A stretch of 23,805 nt of DNA from an uncultured Faecalibacterium sp. (lineage in GTDB: Bacteria; Bacillota; Clostridia; Oscillospirales; Ruminococcaceae). The notes beneath the pieces are model-generated. The model ran no database searches. It was not told where the DNA came from and saw only the letters and a list, made by a program, of their open reading frames with translations. The number at the start of each line of letters is the position of its first letter. Within the stretch, counting starts at the first letter, position 1. The position numbers were made by a program, and so were the translations under genes. Below, one piece after another: positions 14,486 to 21,520 of the stretch. The stretch is from the NCBI GenBank assembly GCA_934518555.1, contig CAKSXW010000026.1:1-23805 (forward strand), in the 5' to 3' direction.

Positions 14486-15382
14486 TCACAGCAGCTTTGC
14501 CCCGGAGTGGGGCTGGCTTTCTGCCCCCAGACTTTGCAGTTTTTGGGGCAGAGCCCTCAGGTCTCCCTCAGTGTACCACCATCCCACTGCCAGGGCCAGG
14601 GCTGCCAGCAGCACCAGCACCCCCAACAGCTTCCGCAGTGGGTGGCGTTTTTTGCCCGGGGGAGCCGCTGCCGCCTCTGCCGGGGCCTCCGGGTCCGGCA
14701 CCGGGTCCCCATAGCGGTACCAGCTGGTGCCCTCTGCCTGGGGCAGGCCGCAGGCGGCCCGGCGGATCATATCCAGCAGCCAGAGCCCCGGGCGGTCCTC
14801 CGGGTACACAGTGCGGAGCCAGCAGCCTTTTTTGCTGCCCAGCAGCAGCTGGACCTGCCCTGTCTGCTCCACGCAGCCCACTGCCAGCTCCACCCCAAGC
14901 AGCTGCCGGGCCCCTTGCACCCGGGCCACAGCCTGCTGCACTGCCGAGAGGCGGCCTCCACGGCGGGCGATCTGGGGCCCCAGGTCCGGGTGGGCGTAGC
15001 TTTGGGTGCCAAAATCAAAGACCTTTTCGGCCCCGGGCACCGCTTCCAGCCGGGCCTCCACCAGGGCACCTGCGGCCCCGTCGGCACACACCAGCAGCCG
15101 CCGATGCTGTTCCAGGGCTGCCACCGTGGCAGCCGCCAGGCCCTGGTCCCCTTCCCCATACAGGGCGGCTCCAAAGCAGCCTTGCAGGCTCCGGCGAGCC
15201 TTTTCCAGCCCGGCCCGGCTCTCCCCCTGAAGGGCCACCAGGGTCTCGGCCCCTTGGCTGCGGCACTGGACCCGGACCTTCCACCCGGCAGGCAGTGCTG
15301 CCGTGGCCTGCTGCACCGCCAAAGCCGATGGGCCGAACAGCCGCAGCACGCAGCCAGGCTGCTTGGGATCTTCCTTTCTCAA
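14486..15382 (-). CDS. Membrane-anchored pseudoenzyme derived from the C-terminal half of CinA
   Basis: 298 residues. Residues 12-195 align in order with residues 180-380 of the CinA encoded just upstream: VLRLFGPSALAVQQ with LRVLGGESNLEYQV, EKARRSL..LYGEGDQGLAAAT with EKMCRAY..VYDEDVAGLEETL, and without a gap LVCADGAAGALVEARLEAV with LATAESCTGGMIAQRITNV, then PGAEKVF with SGASEVF. The deamidase signature ESCTGG has become DGAAGA (101-106), so catalysis should be lost. A linker (228-247) and one membrane helix (about 251-270) follow, with a ~28-residue tail that by charge (basic KKRHPLRK before the helix) should be outside. It starts with TTG at 15382, 37 bases after cinA, behind GGTGAG. Last gene of the desulfurase-thiI-cinA operon. 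Homology is read by eye from these matches; the function is unknown. Confidence 0.82.
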   Translation of the reverse strand: MRKEDPKQPGCVLRLFGPSALAVQQATAALPAGWKVRVQCRSQGAETLVALQGESRAGLEKARRSLQGCFGAALYGEGDQGLAAATVAALEQHRRLLVCADGAAGALVEARLEAVPGAEKVFDFGTQSYAHPDLGPQIARRGGRLSAVQQAVARVQGARQLLGVELAVGCVEQTGQVQLLLGSKKGCWLRTVYPEDRPGLWLLDMIRRAACGLPQAEGTSWYRYGDPVPDPEAPAEAAAAPPGKKRHPLRKLLGVLVLLAALALAVGWWYTEGDLRALPQKLQSLGAESQPHSGAKLL

Positions 15383-15418
15383 AACAAGCTCACCCCCGCA
15401 GTCCCCGGGGGGACCGTG

Positions 15419-16738
15419 TTATTCTGCGAGGAAAGCGGCGTTCAGGGCTGCCAGGGCAGCCGGGTCTCTCTGGGCCTGCCGGGCCAGAGGGTAAGAGCCC
15501 TCCGGCACCTTTCCCTGGGCCAGCCGCAGGGCCATTTCCAGGGCCATCTGGGCCGCACGAGCCCGTACCAGGGCCCGGCCCGGCCGGGAGACGAACAGCT
15601 TTTTCACATACACTGTGCCGCCCCGGGCAGCCCCCAGGTACACCGTGCCCACGGGACGCAGAGCGTCGCCGCCGCCGGGGCCTGCCAGACCGGTAACGCT
15701 GATGCCCAGGTCCGCCCCGGCGGCTTCGGCAGCCCCCAGAGCCATCTGGGCGGCCACCGGGGCCGACACCACGTTGTAGGTGTCGATGACCGCCGGGTCT
15801 ACCCCCACCAGCTTTGCCTTGGCCTGCTCCCAGTAGGTGACAAAGCCGTAGCCGAATACCTCGCTTGCGCCGGACACGTTGGTGATGCGCTGGGCGATCA
15901 TGCCCCCGGTGCAGCTCTCTGCCGTGGCAAGGGTCAGCCCCTTTGCCTGCAGGGTGTGCACCAAAGTCTCCTCCAGTCCGGCCACATCCTCATCATACAC
16001 CGCATCCCCCAGCAGATCATAGAACTTTTTGGCGTAAGCCCGGCACATCTTTTCTGCTTCCTGGTCAGTCTTGGCCCGGGCGGTAATGCGGATCTCGCAT
16101 TCGCCGGTCTTGCAATAGATGGCGGCGGTGGGGTTTGCATTTTCCAGCAGGTGCCGCACCTGATATTCCAGGTTGCTCTCCCCTCCCAGCACCCGAAGGG
16201 TCAGGCTGTGGAGGGCGCAGTTCTGCCGGGCCAGCAGCAGGGGCCGCACTTCCTCCTGCCACATAGCCTTCATCTCGTGAGGCACGCCGGGCATCAGCAC
16301 AGCACAGCGGCCCTCCTGCTCAAACCAGGCCCCGGGGGCGGTGCCATGGCGGTTCACCACCTTATGGCCCTTTACCGGCACCATGGCCTGCTTGCGGTTA
16401 TTGGGGGTGGTCTGACGGCCGGTGCGTGTAAAGAAGCTGACGATCTTCTCCCACTCCTCCGGGTCAAAGGCCAGGGTGTCCCCGTAGCAGGCAGCCACCG
16501 TCTCCTTGGTCAGGTCGTCGGCCGTAGGGCCCAGCCCCCCGGTAAACACCAGCAGGTCGCACCGGTTCTTGGCCTCCTGGACGAACTCTGCCAGCCGGCC
16601 CTGGTTGTCACCGATGGTGCTTTCCCGTTGGACTGTGATGCCCAGCGCTGCCAGCTCCTGGCTCAGGTACTGGGCGTTGGTGTTAAGAATGTTGCCGAGC
16701 AGCAGCTCGGTGCCCACACTGATGATCTCTGCAGTCAT
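15419..16738 (-). CDS. cinA: CinA, competence/damage-inducible protein with NMN deamidase domain
   Basis: 439 residues, full length. The N-terminal MoeA/MoaB-like (COG1058) domain has EIISVGTELLLGNILNTN (4-21) and FTGGLGPTADDLT (65-77), and in related enzymes acts as an ADP-ribose pyrophosphatase. A KH-like middle (about 180-245) leads to the C-terminal PncC domain with TAESCTGG (272-279) and SVTGLAGPGGG (347-357), which in homologues converts nicotinamide mononucleotide to nicotinate mononucleotide in pyridine nucleotide recycling. Both halves look intact. It starts 7 bases after thiI, so the two are surely co-transcribed. In many Firmicutes cinA sits by recA; here it does not. Its degenerate C-terminal paralogue follows it. 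Confidence 0.94.
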   Translation of the reverse strand: MTAEIISVGTELLLGNILNTNAQYLSQELAALGITVQRESTIGDNQGRLAEFVQEAKNRCDLLVFTGGLGPTADDLTKETVAACYGDTLAFDPEEWEKIVSFFTRTGRQTTPNNRKQAMVPVKGHKVVNRHGTAPGAWFEQEGRCAVLMPGVPHEMKAMWQEEVRPLLLARQNCALHSLTLRVLGGESNLEYQVRHLLENANPTAAIYCKTGECEIRITARAKTDQEAEKMCRAYAKKFYDLLGDAVYDEDVAGLEETLVHTLQAKGLTLATAESCTGGMIAQRITNVSGASEVFGYGFVTYWEQAKAKLVGVDPAVIDTYNVVSAPVAAQMALGAAEAAGADLGISVTGLAGPGGGDALRPVGTVYLGAARGGTVYVKKLFVSRPGRALVRARAAQMALEMALRLAQGKVPEGSYPLARQAQRDPAALAALNAAFLAE

Positions 16739-16745
16739 GGATAAA

Positions 16746-17945
16746 TCAACCCTCGAATTCTACCTGATCGGTGATACGGATGCGGATGCGCTCGGCAGCC
16801 TCAGCGGCCTCGGCCTCCAGCTGCGCCAGGCCCGGCATGGCAGCCTCGGCCTCCAGGATCTCCTCCAGCTCCGGGCGGATCTTCGGGTGCGGAGGGGTAA
16901 AGATGGTGCAGCAATCCTCGTAGGGCAGGATGCTGGTCTCAAAGGTATTGATGTGCCGGGCCGTCTCCACGATCTCGGTCTTGTCCATGCCGATAAGGGG
17001 CCGCAGGATGGGCAGGTCCTGGGCAGCGTCGGTGCACTGCAGGGCCTTGACGGTCTGGCTGGCCACCTGGGCCAGGCTCTCGCCGGTGACCAGGGCCTCG
17101 CACCCCTGCCGCTTTGCAATGACGTTGGCGATCCGCATCATGCTGCGGCGCATCAGTACCGTAAACAGCACGTCGGGGGCGTTATCCCGGATGTATTCCT
17201 GGGGCTTGGTGTAGGGCACCACAAACAGGTTGGTGCTGCCGGTGTAGATGCTGGCAAGCTGGGCCAGAGCCTTAACTTTAAGTTTTGCGCGCTCAGAAGT
17301 ATACGGAGGGGATGCAAAATGGATGTGATCCAGGGCCAAACCACGCTTTGCCATCCGGTATGCCGCCACGGGGCTGTCGATGCCACCGGACAGCATATTC
17401 AGGGCACGGCCGCTGGTGCCCACAGGCAGGCCGCCCTCACCCGGTACTTTCGGGCCGTGAATATACGCACCGTAATCTCGGATCTCCACAATCACCTTGA
17501 ACTGAGGGTTGTGCACATCCACCTTCAGGTAGTTGTGCTGGCCCAGCAGGTAGGCCCCCAGCTCACGCATCAGCTCCGGGCTGGTCATGGGGTAGGTCTT
17601 ATCGGAGCGGCGGGCCTCCACCTTAAAGGTGCGGATGCCCCGGAGGCTGTCTCCCAGGTACTCCTCGGCGGTGCGGCAGATGGTGTCAAAGTCCTTGTCG
17701 CAGACCACTGCACGGCTGAGGGCTGCCAGGCCGAACACCTTGCTGACCCGGTCAAAGGCCAGGTCCATATCCACATCTTCCTCCTGGGGCTCCATGTAGA
17801 AGGTGGACTGGGTGCAGTATACCTGAAACTTGCCTACGGTCTTGAGCCGGTAGCGCAGGATCTTCATCATTGCCGACTCAAACTGGTTGCGGTTAAGGCC
17901 CTTCAGGGACATCTCGCCCTGGTAGCCCATAATGATCTCATGCAT
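16746..17945 (-). CDS. thiI: tRNA 4-thiouridine synthase ThiI
   Basis: Adenylates uridine 8 of tRNA and inserts sulfur to make 4-thiouridine; also feeds sulfur to thiamine thiazole synthesis in many bacteria. 399 residues, the short form without a rhodanese domain, as in Bacillus. An N-terminal ferredoxin-like and THUMP RNA-binding region spans about 1-165. The PP-loop ATPase motif SGGIDS is at 186-191, followed by HFASPPYTSERAK (about 209-221), and GESLAQVASQT further on. In short forms sulfur comes directly from a dedicated cysteine desulfurase, which fits the gene upstream. The ATG at 17945 has GAGGAG about 10 bases ahead and gives the family start MHEIIMGYQGEMSLKG; the open frame upstream is rejected because it runs into a repeat. 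Confidence 0.96.
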   Translation of the reverse strand: MHEIIMGYQGEMSLKGLNRNQFESAMMKILRYRLKTVGKFQVYCTQSTFYMEPQEEDVDMDLAFDRVSKVFGLAALSRAVVCDKDFDTICRTAEEYLGDSLRGIRTFKVEARRSDKTYPMTSPELMRELGAYLLGQHNYLKVDVHNPQFKVIVEIRDYGAYIHGPKVPGEGGLPVGTSGRALNMLSGGIDSPVAAYRMAKRGLALDHIHFASPPYTSERAKLKVKALAQLASIYTGSTNLFVVPYTKPQEYIRDNAPDVLFTVLMRRSMMRIANVIAKRQGCEALVTGESLAQVASQTVKALQCTDAAQDLPILRPLIGMDKTEIVETARHINTFETSILPYEDCCTIFTPPHPKIRPELEEILEAEAAMPGLAQLEAEAAEAAERIRIRITDQVEFEG

Positions 17946-17976
17946 AAATGTTGTACTCCTCGTGTTACGATTTATC

Positions 17977-18075
17977 ATGGCCGCCGCTTGCGCTCTGGCC
18001 ACATTCAGCGGAAAAATCAGTTTTATCTGTGGATGGAAAAGAACTGCGGTTCTTTTCCATCCACCTTTTCACAAA
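17977..18075 (+). repeat. Structured intergenic repeat, unit 2, between the desulfurase gene and thiI
   Basis: Small hairpin TGGCC (17978-17982) with GGCCA (17997-18001), loop GCCGCTTGCGCTCT. Then TTCAGCGGAAAAAT, whose AGCGG (18007-18011) matches CCGCT (17984-17988) in the loop. Then a perfect 16-bp hairpin 18029-18044 with 18049-18064 around TGCG, and the tail CTTTTCACAAA. Oriented against the genes around it, so no T-tract terminator forms in their direction; the long hairpin would lie within the desulfurase-thiI mRNA. Bases 18076-18141 show nothing further. Confidence 0.82.
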
Positions 18076-18141
18076 TCGGGGCCGCACAGGCAGGCCGCTT
18101 CTTCTTATGAAGTGGCTCTCGGCTTCTGATCCGCTCTCTCT

Positions 18142-19293
18142 TTATTTTTTGATTCTCTGCAAATGCTTCATGCCATCTTCAAAGCGGTTCAAAAAGGCAT
18201 CCACGTCCTCCGGGGTGTTGTCGCCGCAAAAGGACACCCGGATGGCAGTGTCGATGGCCAGAGGGTCCCGGCCCATGGCTGCCAGAGTGTGGCTGGGCTG
18301 GCCCCGGCCGCAGGCACTGGCAGAGGAGACGTAGATCTGCTGCTCTGCCAGAAAAGCCAGCATGGTCTCGCTCTTGATGCACATCTCGCTGAAGTTCAGC
18401 ACCTCCGGCACTGCACTGTCGGGGCTGTTGATGACCACCTCCGGGAAAGCCTTCAGCCCCTGGCGCAGCCGCTGGTTCAGCTGCCGCATGGCGGTGTCAC
18501 GGCTCTTCATGGTCTTGGCCAGCCGGGTGGCGGCTGCCGCCAGGCCCATGGCGTAGGGCAGGTTCTCGGTGCCGGGCCGGAGGCCTCGCTCCTGCTCGCC
18601 GCCCAGGTAGGGGGGCTGAAAGGCCTGCACTACACGGTCGGAGAGGTACAAGGCTCCAATGCCCTTGGGGGCATGGATCTTATGGCCGCTGACCGCCAGG
18701 GTGTCGATGTTGTCCAGCTTGATGGGCACACGCATCCAGGCCTGCACGGCGTCCACATGCACCAGGGTCCGGCTGTTGCGGCGTTTGACCTCAGCTGCCA
18801 GCCGCTCCACATCGTTGCGGCTGCCCACCTCGTTGTTCACCATCATGCAGGCCACCAGAATGGTGTTTTTGTCCACATGGTCCAGCATCTGCTGGATGTC
18901 CAGGGTACCGTCGGGCCGGGGCTTTACCACTGTCACGTCGTAGCCCCGTTTTGCCAGGTCCTCCAGGGGACGCTGGACGCTGGGGTGCTCAAACCCGGAC
19001 ACCACGATGCCCTTGCCAAAGGTACGGGTCCGGGCAGCTCCCAACAGGGCCAGGTTGTTGCTCTCACTGCCGCAGGAGGTGAAGTACAGCTCCCGGCTCT
19101 TGCAGCCCAGGGTCCGGGCCACAGCAGCCCGGGCGGCGTTGAGGGCCTCCTCACTGCGGGCCCCGGGGCCGTAAAGGCTGGAGGGGTTGGCCCAATGCTC
19201 TCGCATGGCGGTGTTGATGACATCCGCCACCTCCGGTGCCACCATGGTGGTGGCAGCGTTATCCAGATAATGTAATTGTGCGTTTTGCAGCAT
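18142..19293 (-). CDS. Cysteine desulfurase (NifS/IscS family), likely sulfur donor for ThiI
   Basis: Pyridoxal-phosphate enzyme that takes sulfur from cysteine and holds it as a persulfide. 383 residues. DNAATTMV (11-18), FEHPSV (101-106; His103 stacks on the cofactor), cofactor lysine Lys205 in SGHKIHAPKG (202-211), and active cysteine Cys328 in SSASACGRG (323-331). The short spacing around the cysteine suggests the NifS-like group with a mobile loop. It is followed by thiI on the same strand, the same pairing as nifZ-thiI in Bacillus subtilis, so a dedicated role in 4-thiouridine and thiazole synthesis is inferred. The start MLQNAQLHYLDNAATT is the family start; its ribosome site (AGGAC) is weak. 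Its promoter is at 19335-19363, back to back with that of fhs. Confidence 0.94.
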   Translation of the reverse strand: MLQNAQLHYLDNAATTMVAPEVADVINTAMREHWANPSSLYGPGARSEEALNAARAAVARTLGCKSRELYFTSCGSESNNLALLGAARTRTFGKGIVVSGFEHPSVQRPLEDLAKRGYDVTVVKPRPDGTLDIQQMLDHVDKNTILVACMMVNNEVGSRNDVERLAAEVKRRNSRTLVHVDAVQAWMRVPIKLDNIDTLAVSGHKIHAPKGIGALYLSDRVVQAFQPPYLGGEQERGLRPGTENLPYAMGLAAAATRLAKTMKSRDTAMRQLNQRLRQGLKAFPEVVINSPDSAVPEVLNFSEMCIKSETMLAFLAEQQIYVSSASACGRGQPSHTLAAMGRDPLAIDTAIRVSFCGDNTPEDVDAFLNRFEDGMKHLQRIKK

Positions 19294-19334
19294 AAATTGC
19301 GTCCTGCTTTCTGTTTTCACAATAATCCAGAGTA

Positions 19335-19363
19335 AGTATACCACAATCATCTGTGCAACGCAA
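19335..19363 (-). promoter_or_regulatory. Promoter of the desulfurase-thiI-cinA operon
   Basis: On the minus strand: TTGCGT (19358-19363), 17-base spacer ending TGG (extended -10), TATACT (19335-19340). Confidence 0.83.
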
Positions 19364-19384
19364 AACTTTCTGTTCTGTTTTTCC

Positions 19385-19414
19385 TTGACAAACACCCTGC
19401 GGATGTGCTATCTT
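19385..19414 (+). promoter_or_regulatory. Promoter of fhs
   Basis: TTGACA (19385-19390), 18-base spacer ending TGc (extended -10), TATCTT (19409-19414). The transcript should begin near 19421, directly at the riboswitch. Confidence 0.83.
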
Positions 19415-19420
19415 TACAGC

Positions 19421-19505
19421 GTAGACTGTATCCCTGCTGACGGAACCTTGTGGAGCACCACAGTGCAGGGGTGCCTTTGAACGTCAATGCCGACCGTCTG
19501 GGCAG
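19421..19505 (+). ncRNA. ZTP (pfl) riboswitch
   Basis: Senses ZMP/ZTP, the purine intermediate AICAR phosphate that builds up when 10-formyl-tetrahydrofolate is short, and switches on folate one-carbon genes. Seen: CTGACGGAA (19435-19443 region), close to the class consensus CTGGCGGAA; hairpin TTGTGG (19448-19453) with CCACAG (19458-19463), loop AGCA; outer pairing CCCTGC (19432-19437) with GCAGGG (19465-19470); and the hallmark CCGACCGTCTGGGC (19490-19503). The last four bases are shared with the left arm of the terminator that follows, so ligand-bound RNA would block termination. fhs is a classic target of this class. Confidence 0.9.
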
Positions 19506-19539
19506 CCTTGCGCCATTACCGCGCAGAGCTGCCCTTTTT
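19500..19539 (+). terminator. Riboswitch-controlled intrinsic terminator ahead of fhs
   Basis: GGGCAGC (19500-19506) pairs with GCTGCCC (19528-19534), continued by TGCGC (19509-19513) with GCGCA (19521-19525), loop CATTACC, then TTTTT. It overlaps the 3' end of the ZTP aptamer by GGGC. Confidence 0.93.
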
Positions 19540-19560
19540 GCTTATCAAGGAGGATGTCTG

Positions 19561-21222
19561 ATGAAAACCGATATCGAGATTGCCCAGGAAGCCACCATGA
19601 AACCCATTGCCCAGATTGCTGATTCTCTTGGTCTGGCGGAAGAGAGTGTGATCCCCTACGGCCGCTACAAGGCTAAGATCGACCACCGCCTGATCCACAA
19701 CGCCAAAAAGCAGGGCAAGCTGATTCTGGTCACTGCCATCAGCCCCACCCCTGCCGGCGAGGGCAAGACCACCACCAGCGTGGGCCTGGCCGACGCCATG
19801 AACGCCCTGGGCAAAAAGACCATGCTCTGCCTGCGTGAGCCCAGCCTGGGCCCTGTGTTTGGCATCAAGGGCGGTGCTGCCGGCGGCGGCTACGCCCAGG
19901 TGGTGCCCATGGAGGACATCAACCTGCACTTTACCGGAGACCTCCACGCCATTGGCACCGCCAACAACCTGCTGGCTGCCATGATCGACAACAGCATCCA
20001 GCAGGGCAACCCCCTGAACATCGACCCCCGGCGCATTACCTGGAAACGCTGCATGGACATGAACGACCGCCAGCTGCGGTTCATCGTAGACGGCCTGGGC
20101 GGCAAGGTCAACGGCACCCCCCGGGAGGACGGCTTTGACATTACCGTGGCCAGCGAGGTAATGGCCATCTTCTGCCTGGCCACCAGCATCACCGACCTGA
20201 AGGAGCGGCTGTCTCGCATCGTCTGCGCCTACACCTATGACGGCAAGCCTGTGACCGCCGGGGACATTGGTGCCGCCGGTGCCATGACCGCCCTGCTGAA
20301 GGACGCTCTGGACCCCAACCTGGTGCAGACCCTGGAGAACAACCCTGCCATCATCCACGGCGGCCCCTTTGCCAACATCGCCCACGGCTGCAACAGCGTG
20401 CTGGCCACCAAGCTGAGCCTGTCCCTGGCAGACTACACCATCACCGAGGCCGGCTTTGGTGCGGACCTGGGCGCCGAGAAGTTCCTGGATATCAAGTGCC
20501 GCTACGCCGGCATTGCCCCCTCCGCCTGCGTGCTGGTGGCCACCGTCCGTGCCCTCAAGAGCCACGGCGGCGTAGCCAAGGCTGACCTGAACCAGCCCAA
20601 CCTGGAGGCTGTAAAGGCCGGTGCCGCCAACCTGATCCGCCACATCGACAACCTGAAGAACGGCTTTGGCCTGCCGGTGGTGGTAGCCATCAACGCCTTC
20701 CCCACCGACACCGCTGAGGAGCAGGCTTATGTGGAGCAGGTTTGCGCTGAGCAGGGCGTGCCCTGCGTGCTCAGCGAGGTGTTTGCCAAGGGCGGCCAGG
20801 GCGGCATGGCTCTGGCTGAAAAGGTGCTGGAGGTGCTGGAGGATCGGCCCATCCAGTACACCTATCCCCTGGAAATGCCCCTGAAGGACAAGATCAACGC
20901 CATTGCCACCAAGATCTACCGTGCCGACGGCGTAAACTACAGTGCTGCCGCCAGCAAGACCCTGGCAGAGCTGACGGAGATGGGCTACGGGGACCTGCCG
21001 GTGTGCATCGCCAAGACCCAGTACAGCTTCAGCGACAACGCCAAGCTCATTGGCGCCCCCACCGGCTTTACCATGGAGGTCCGTGAGGTGCGTCTGGCCG
21101 CCGGTGCAGGCTTTGTGGTGGTGATCTGCGGCAGCATCATGACCATGCCGGGCCTGCCCAAAAAGCCTGCCGCTGTAGGCATCGACGTGGACGCTGATGG
21201 CAAGATCACCGGCTTGTTCTGA
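19561..21222 (+). CDS. fhs: Formate-tetrahydrofolate ligase
   Basis: Makes 10-formyl-tetrahydrofolate from formate, tetrahydrofolate and ATP, feeding purine and serine/glycine one-carbon metabolism. 553 residues, normal length. The P-loop [10 protein letters not shown] is at 63-72, followed by [22 protein letters not shown] with the conserved folate/formate-site glycines, and [10 protein letters not shown] in the middle; it ends GKITGLF as most members do. The start at 19561 is fixed by AAGGAGG (19547-19553) 7 bases upstream; an in-frame ATG at 19450 lies inside the riboswitch and is rejected. Expression is controlled by the ZTP riboswitch and its terminator, so the gene should come on when 10-formyl-folate is scarce. 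Confidence 0.98.
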   Translation: MKTDIEIAQEATMKPIAQIADSLGLAEESVIPYGRYKAKIDHRLIHNAKKQGKLILVTAISPTPAGEGKTTTSVGLADAMNALGKKTMLCLREPSLGPVFGIKGGAAGGGYAQVVPMEDINLHFTGDLHAIGTANNLLAAMIDNSIQQGNPLNIDPRRITWKRCMDMNDRQLRFIVDGLGGKVNGTPREDGFDITVASEVMAIFCLATSITDLKERLSRIVCAYTYDGKPVTAGDIGAAGAMTALLKDALDPNLVQTLENNPAIIHGGPFANIAHGCNSVLATKLSLSLADYTITEAGFGADLGAEKFLDIKCRYAGIAPSACVLVATVRALKSHGGVAKADLNQPNLEAVKAGAANLIRHIDNLKNGFGLPVVVAINAFPTDTAEEQAYVEQVCAEQGVPCVLSEVFAKGGQGGMALAEKVLEVLEDRPIQYTYPLEMPLKDKINAIATKIYRADGVNYSAAASKTLAELTEMGYGDLPVCIAKTQYSFSDNAKLIGAPTGFTMEVREVRLAAGAGFVVVICGSIMTMPGLPKKPAAVGIDVDADGKITGLF

Positions 21223-21235
21223 GCCACTGTTTAAA

Positions 21236-21338
21236 ATGGTCTCCGCTTCGCTCTGACCATAAACCAAGGAATTTTAACTTTTATCATCGTGGTGGAGAAA
21301 CGTCTGCGGACGTTTCTGCACCACTTTTTCACAAGAAA
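21236..21338 (+). repeat. Structured intergenic repeat, unit 3a
   Basis: Small hairpin ATGGTC (21236-21241) with GACCAT (21255-21260), loop TCCGCTTCGCTCT. The AGCGG box is replaced by AAGG here. The long hairpin 21289-21304 with 21309-21324 has 15 of 16 positions paired around TGCG. Tail CTTTTTCACAAGAAA. Forms a head-on inverted pair with unit 3b. Confidence 0.78.
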
Positions 21339-21356
21339 AGCTGCCCCCGGAAACCA

Positions 21357-21457
21357 TTTCTTCTGTGAAAATGCGCTTGTTGCGCCCCACAGGGCGCAAC
21401 AAGCGCAAACTATAAAATATTTTCCGCTGAAGATGGCTAGAGCGCAGCGGAAGCCAT
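21357..21457 (-). repeat. Structured intergenic repeat, unit 3b, inverted to 3a
   Basis: Read on the minus strand: small hairpin ATGGCT/AGCCAT (complement of 21433-21438 and 21452-21457), loop TCCGCTGCGCTCT. Then TTCAGCGGAAAAT. Then a perfect 16-bp hairpin (21372-21387 with 21392-21407) around TGTG, and tail TTTTCACAGAAGAAA. CCGCT and AGCGG extend to a perfect 8-bp match here (21422-21429 with 21445-21452). Confidence 0.78.
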
Positions 21458-21477
21458 TCCCAATCGTCCCACACAGC

Positions 21478-21520
21478 AAGAGGCTGCTGCACGAATCCTG
21501 TGCAGCAACCTCTTTTCTTT
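21478..21520 (+). terminator. Intrinsic terminator after fhs, in the gap to a convergent gene
   Basis: AAGAGG (21478-21483) pairs with CCTCTT (21509-21514) and TGCTGCAC (21485-21492) with GTGCAGCA (21500-21507), one mismatch between them, then TTCTTT. The T-tract faces the plus direction; the convergent gene may use the same stem. Confidence 0.85.

Noticed and set aside
14507..16744. Long open frame (745 codons) on the plus strand across cinA and its paralogue
   Set aside because: Antisense to two genes with clear homology on the minus strand; composition is Pro/Gln/His-rich and without domains.
19450..19560. Upstream ATG giving a 37-residue extension of fhs
   Set aside because: It lies inside the ZTP riboswitch and terminator, has no ribosome site, and the extension has no likeness to the family.
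8476..21457. Repeats considered as a CRISPR array
   Set aside because: Units are kilobases apart, have no regular spacers, vary in sequence, and no cas gene is present.
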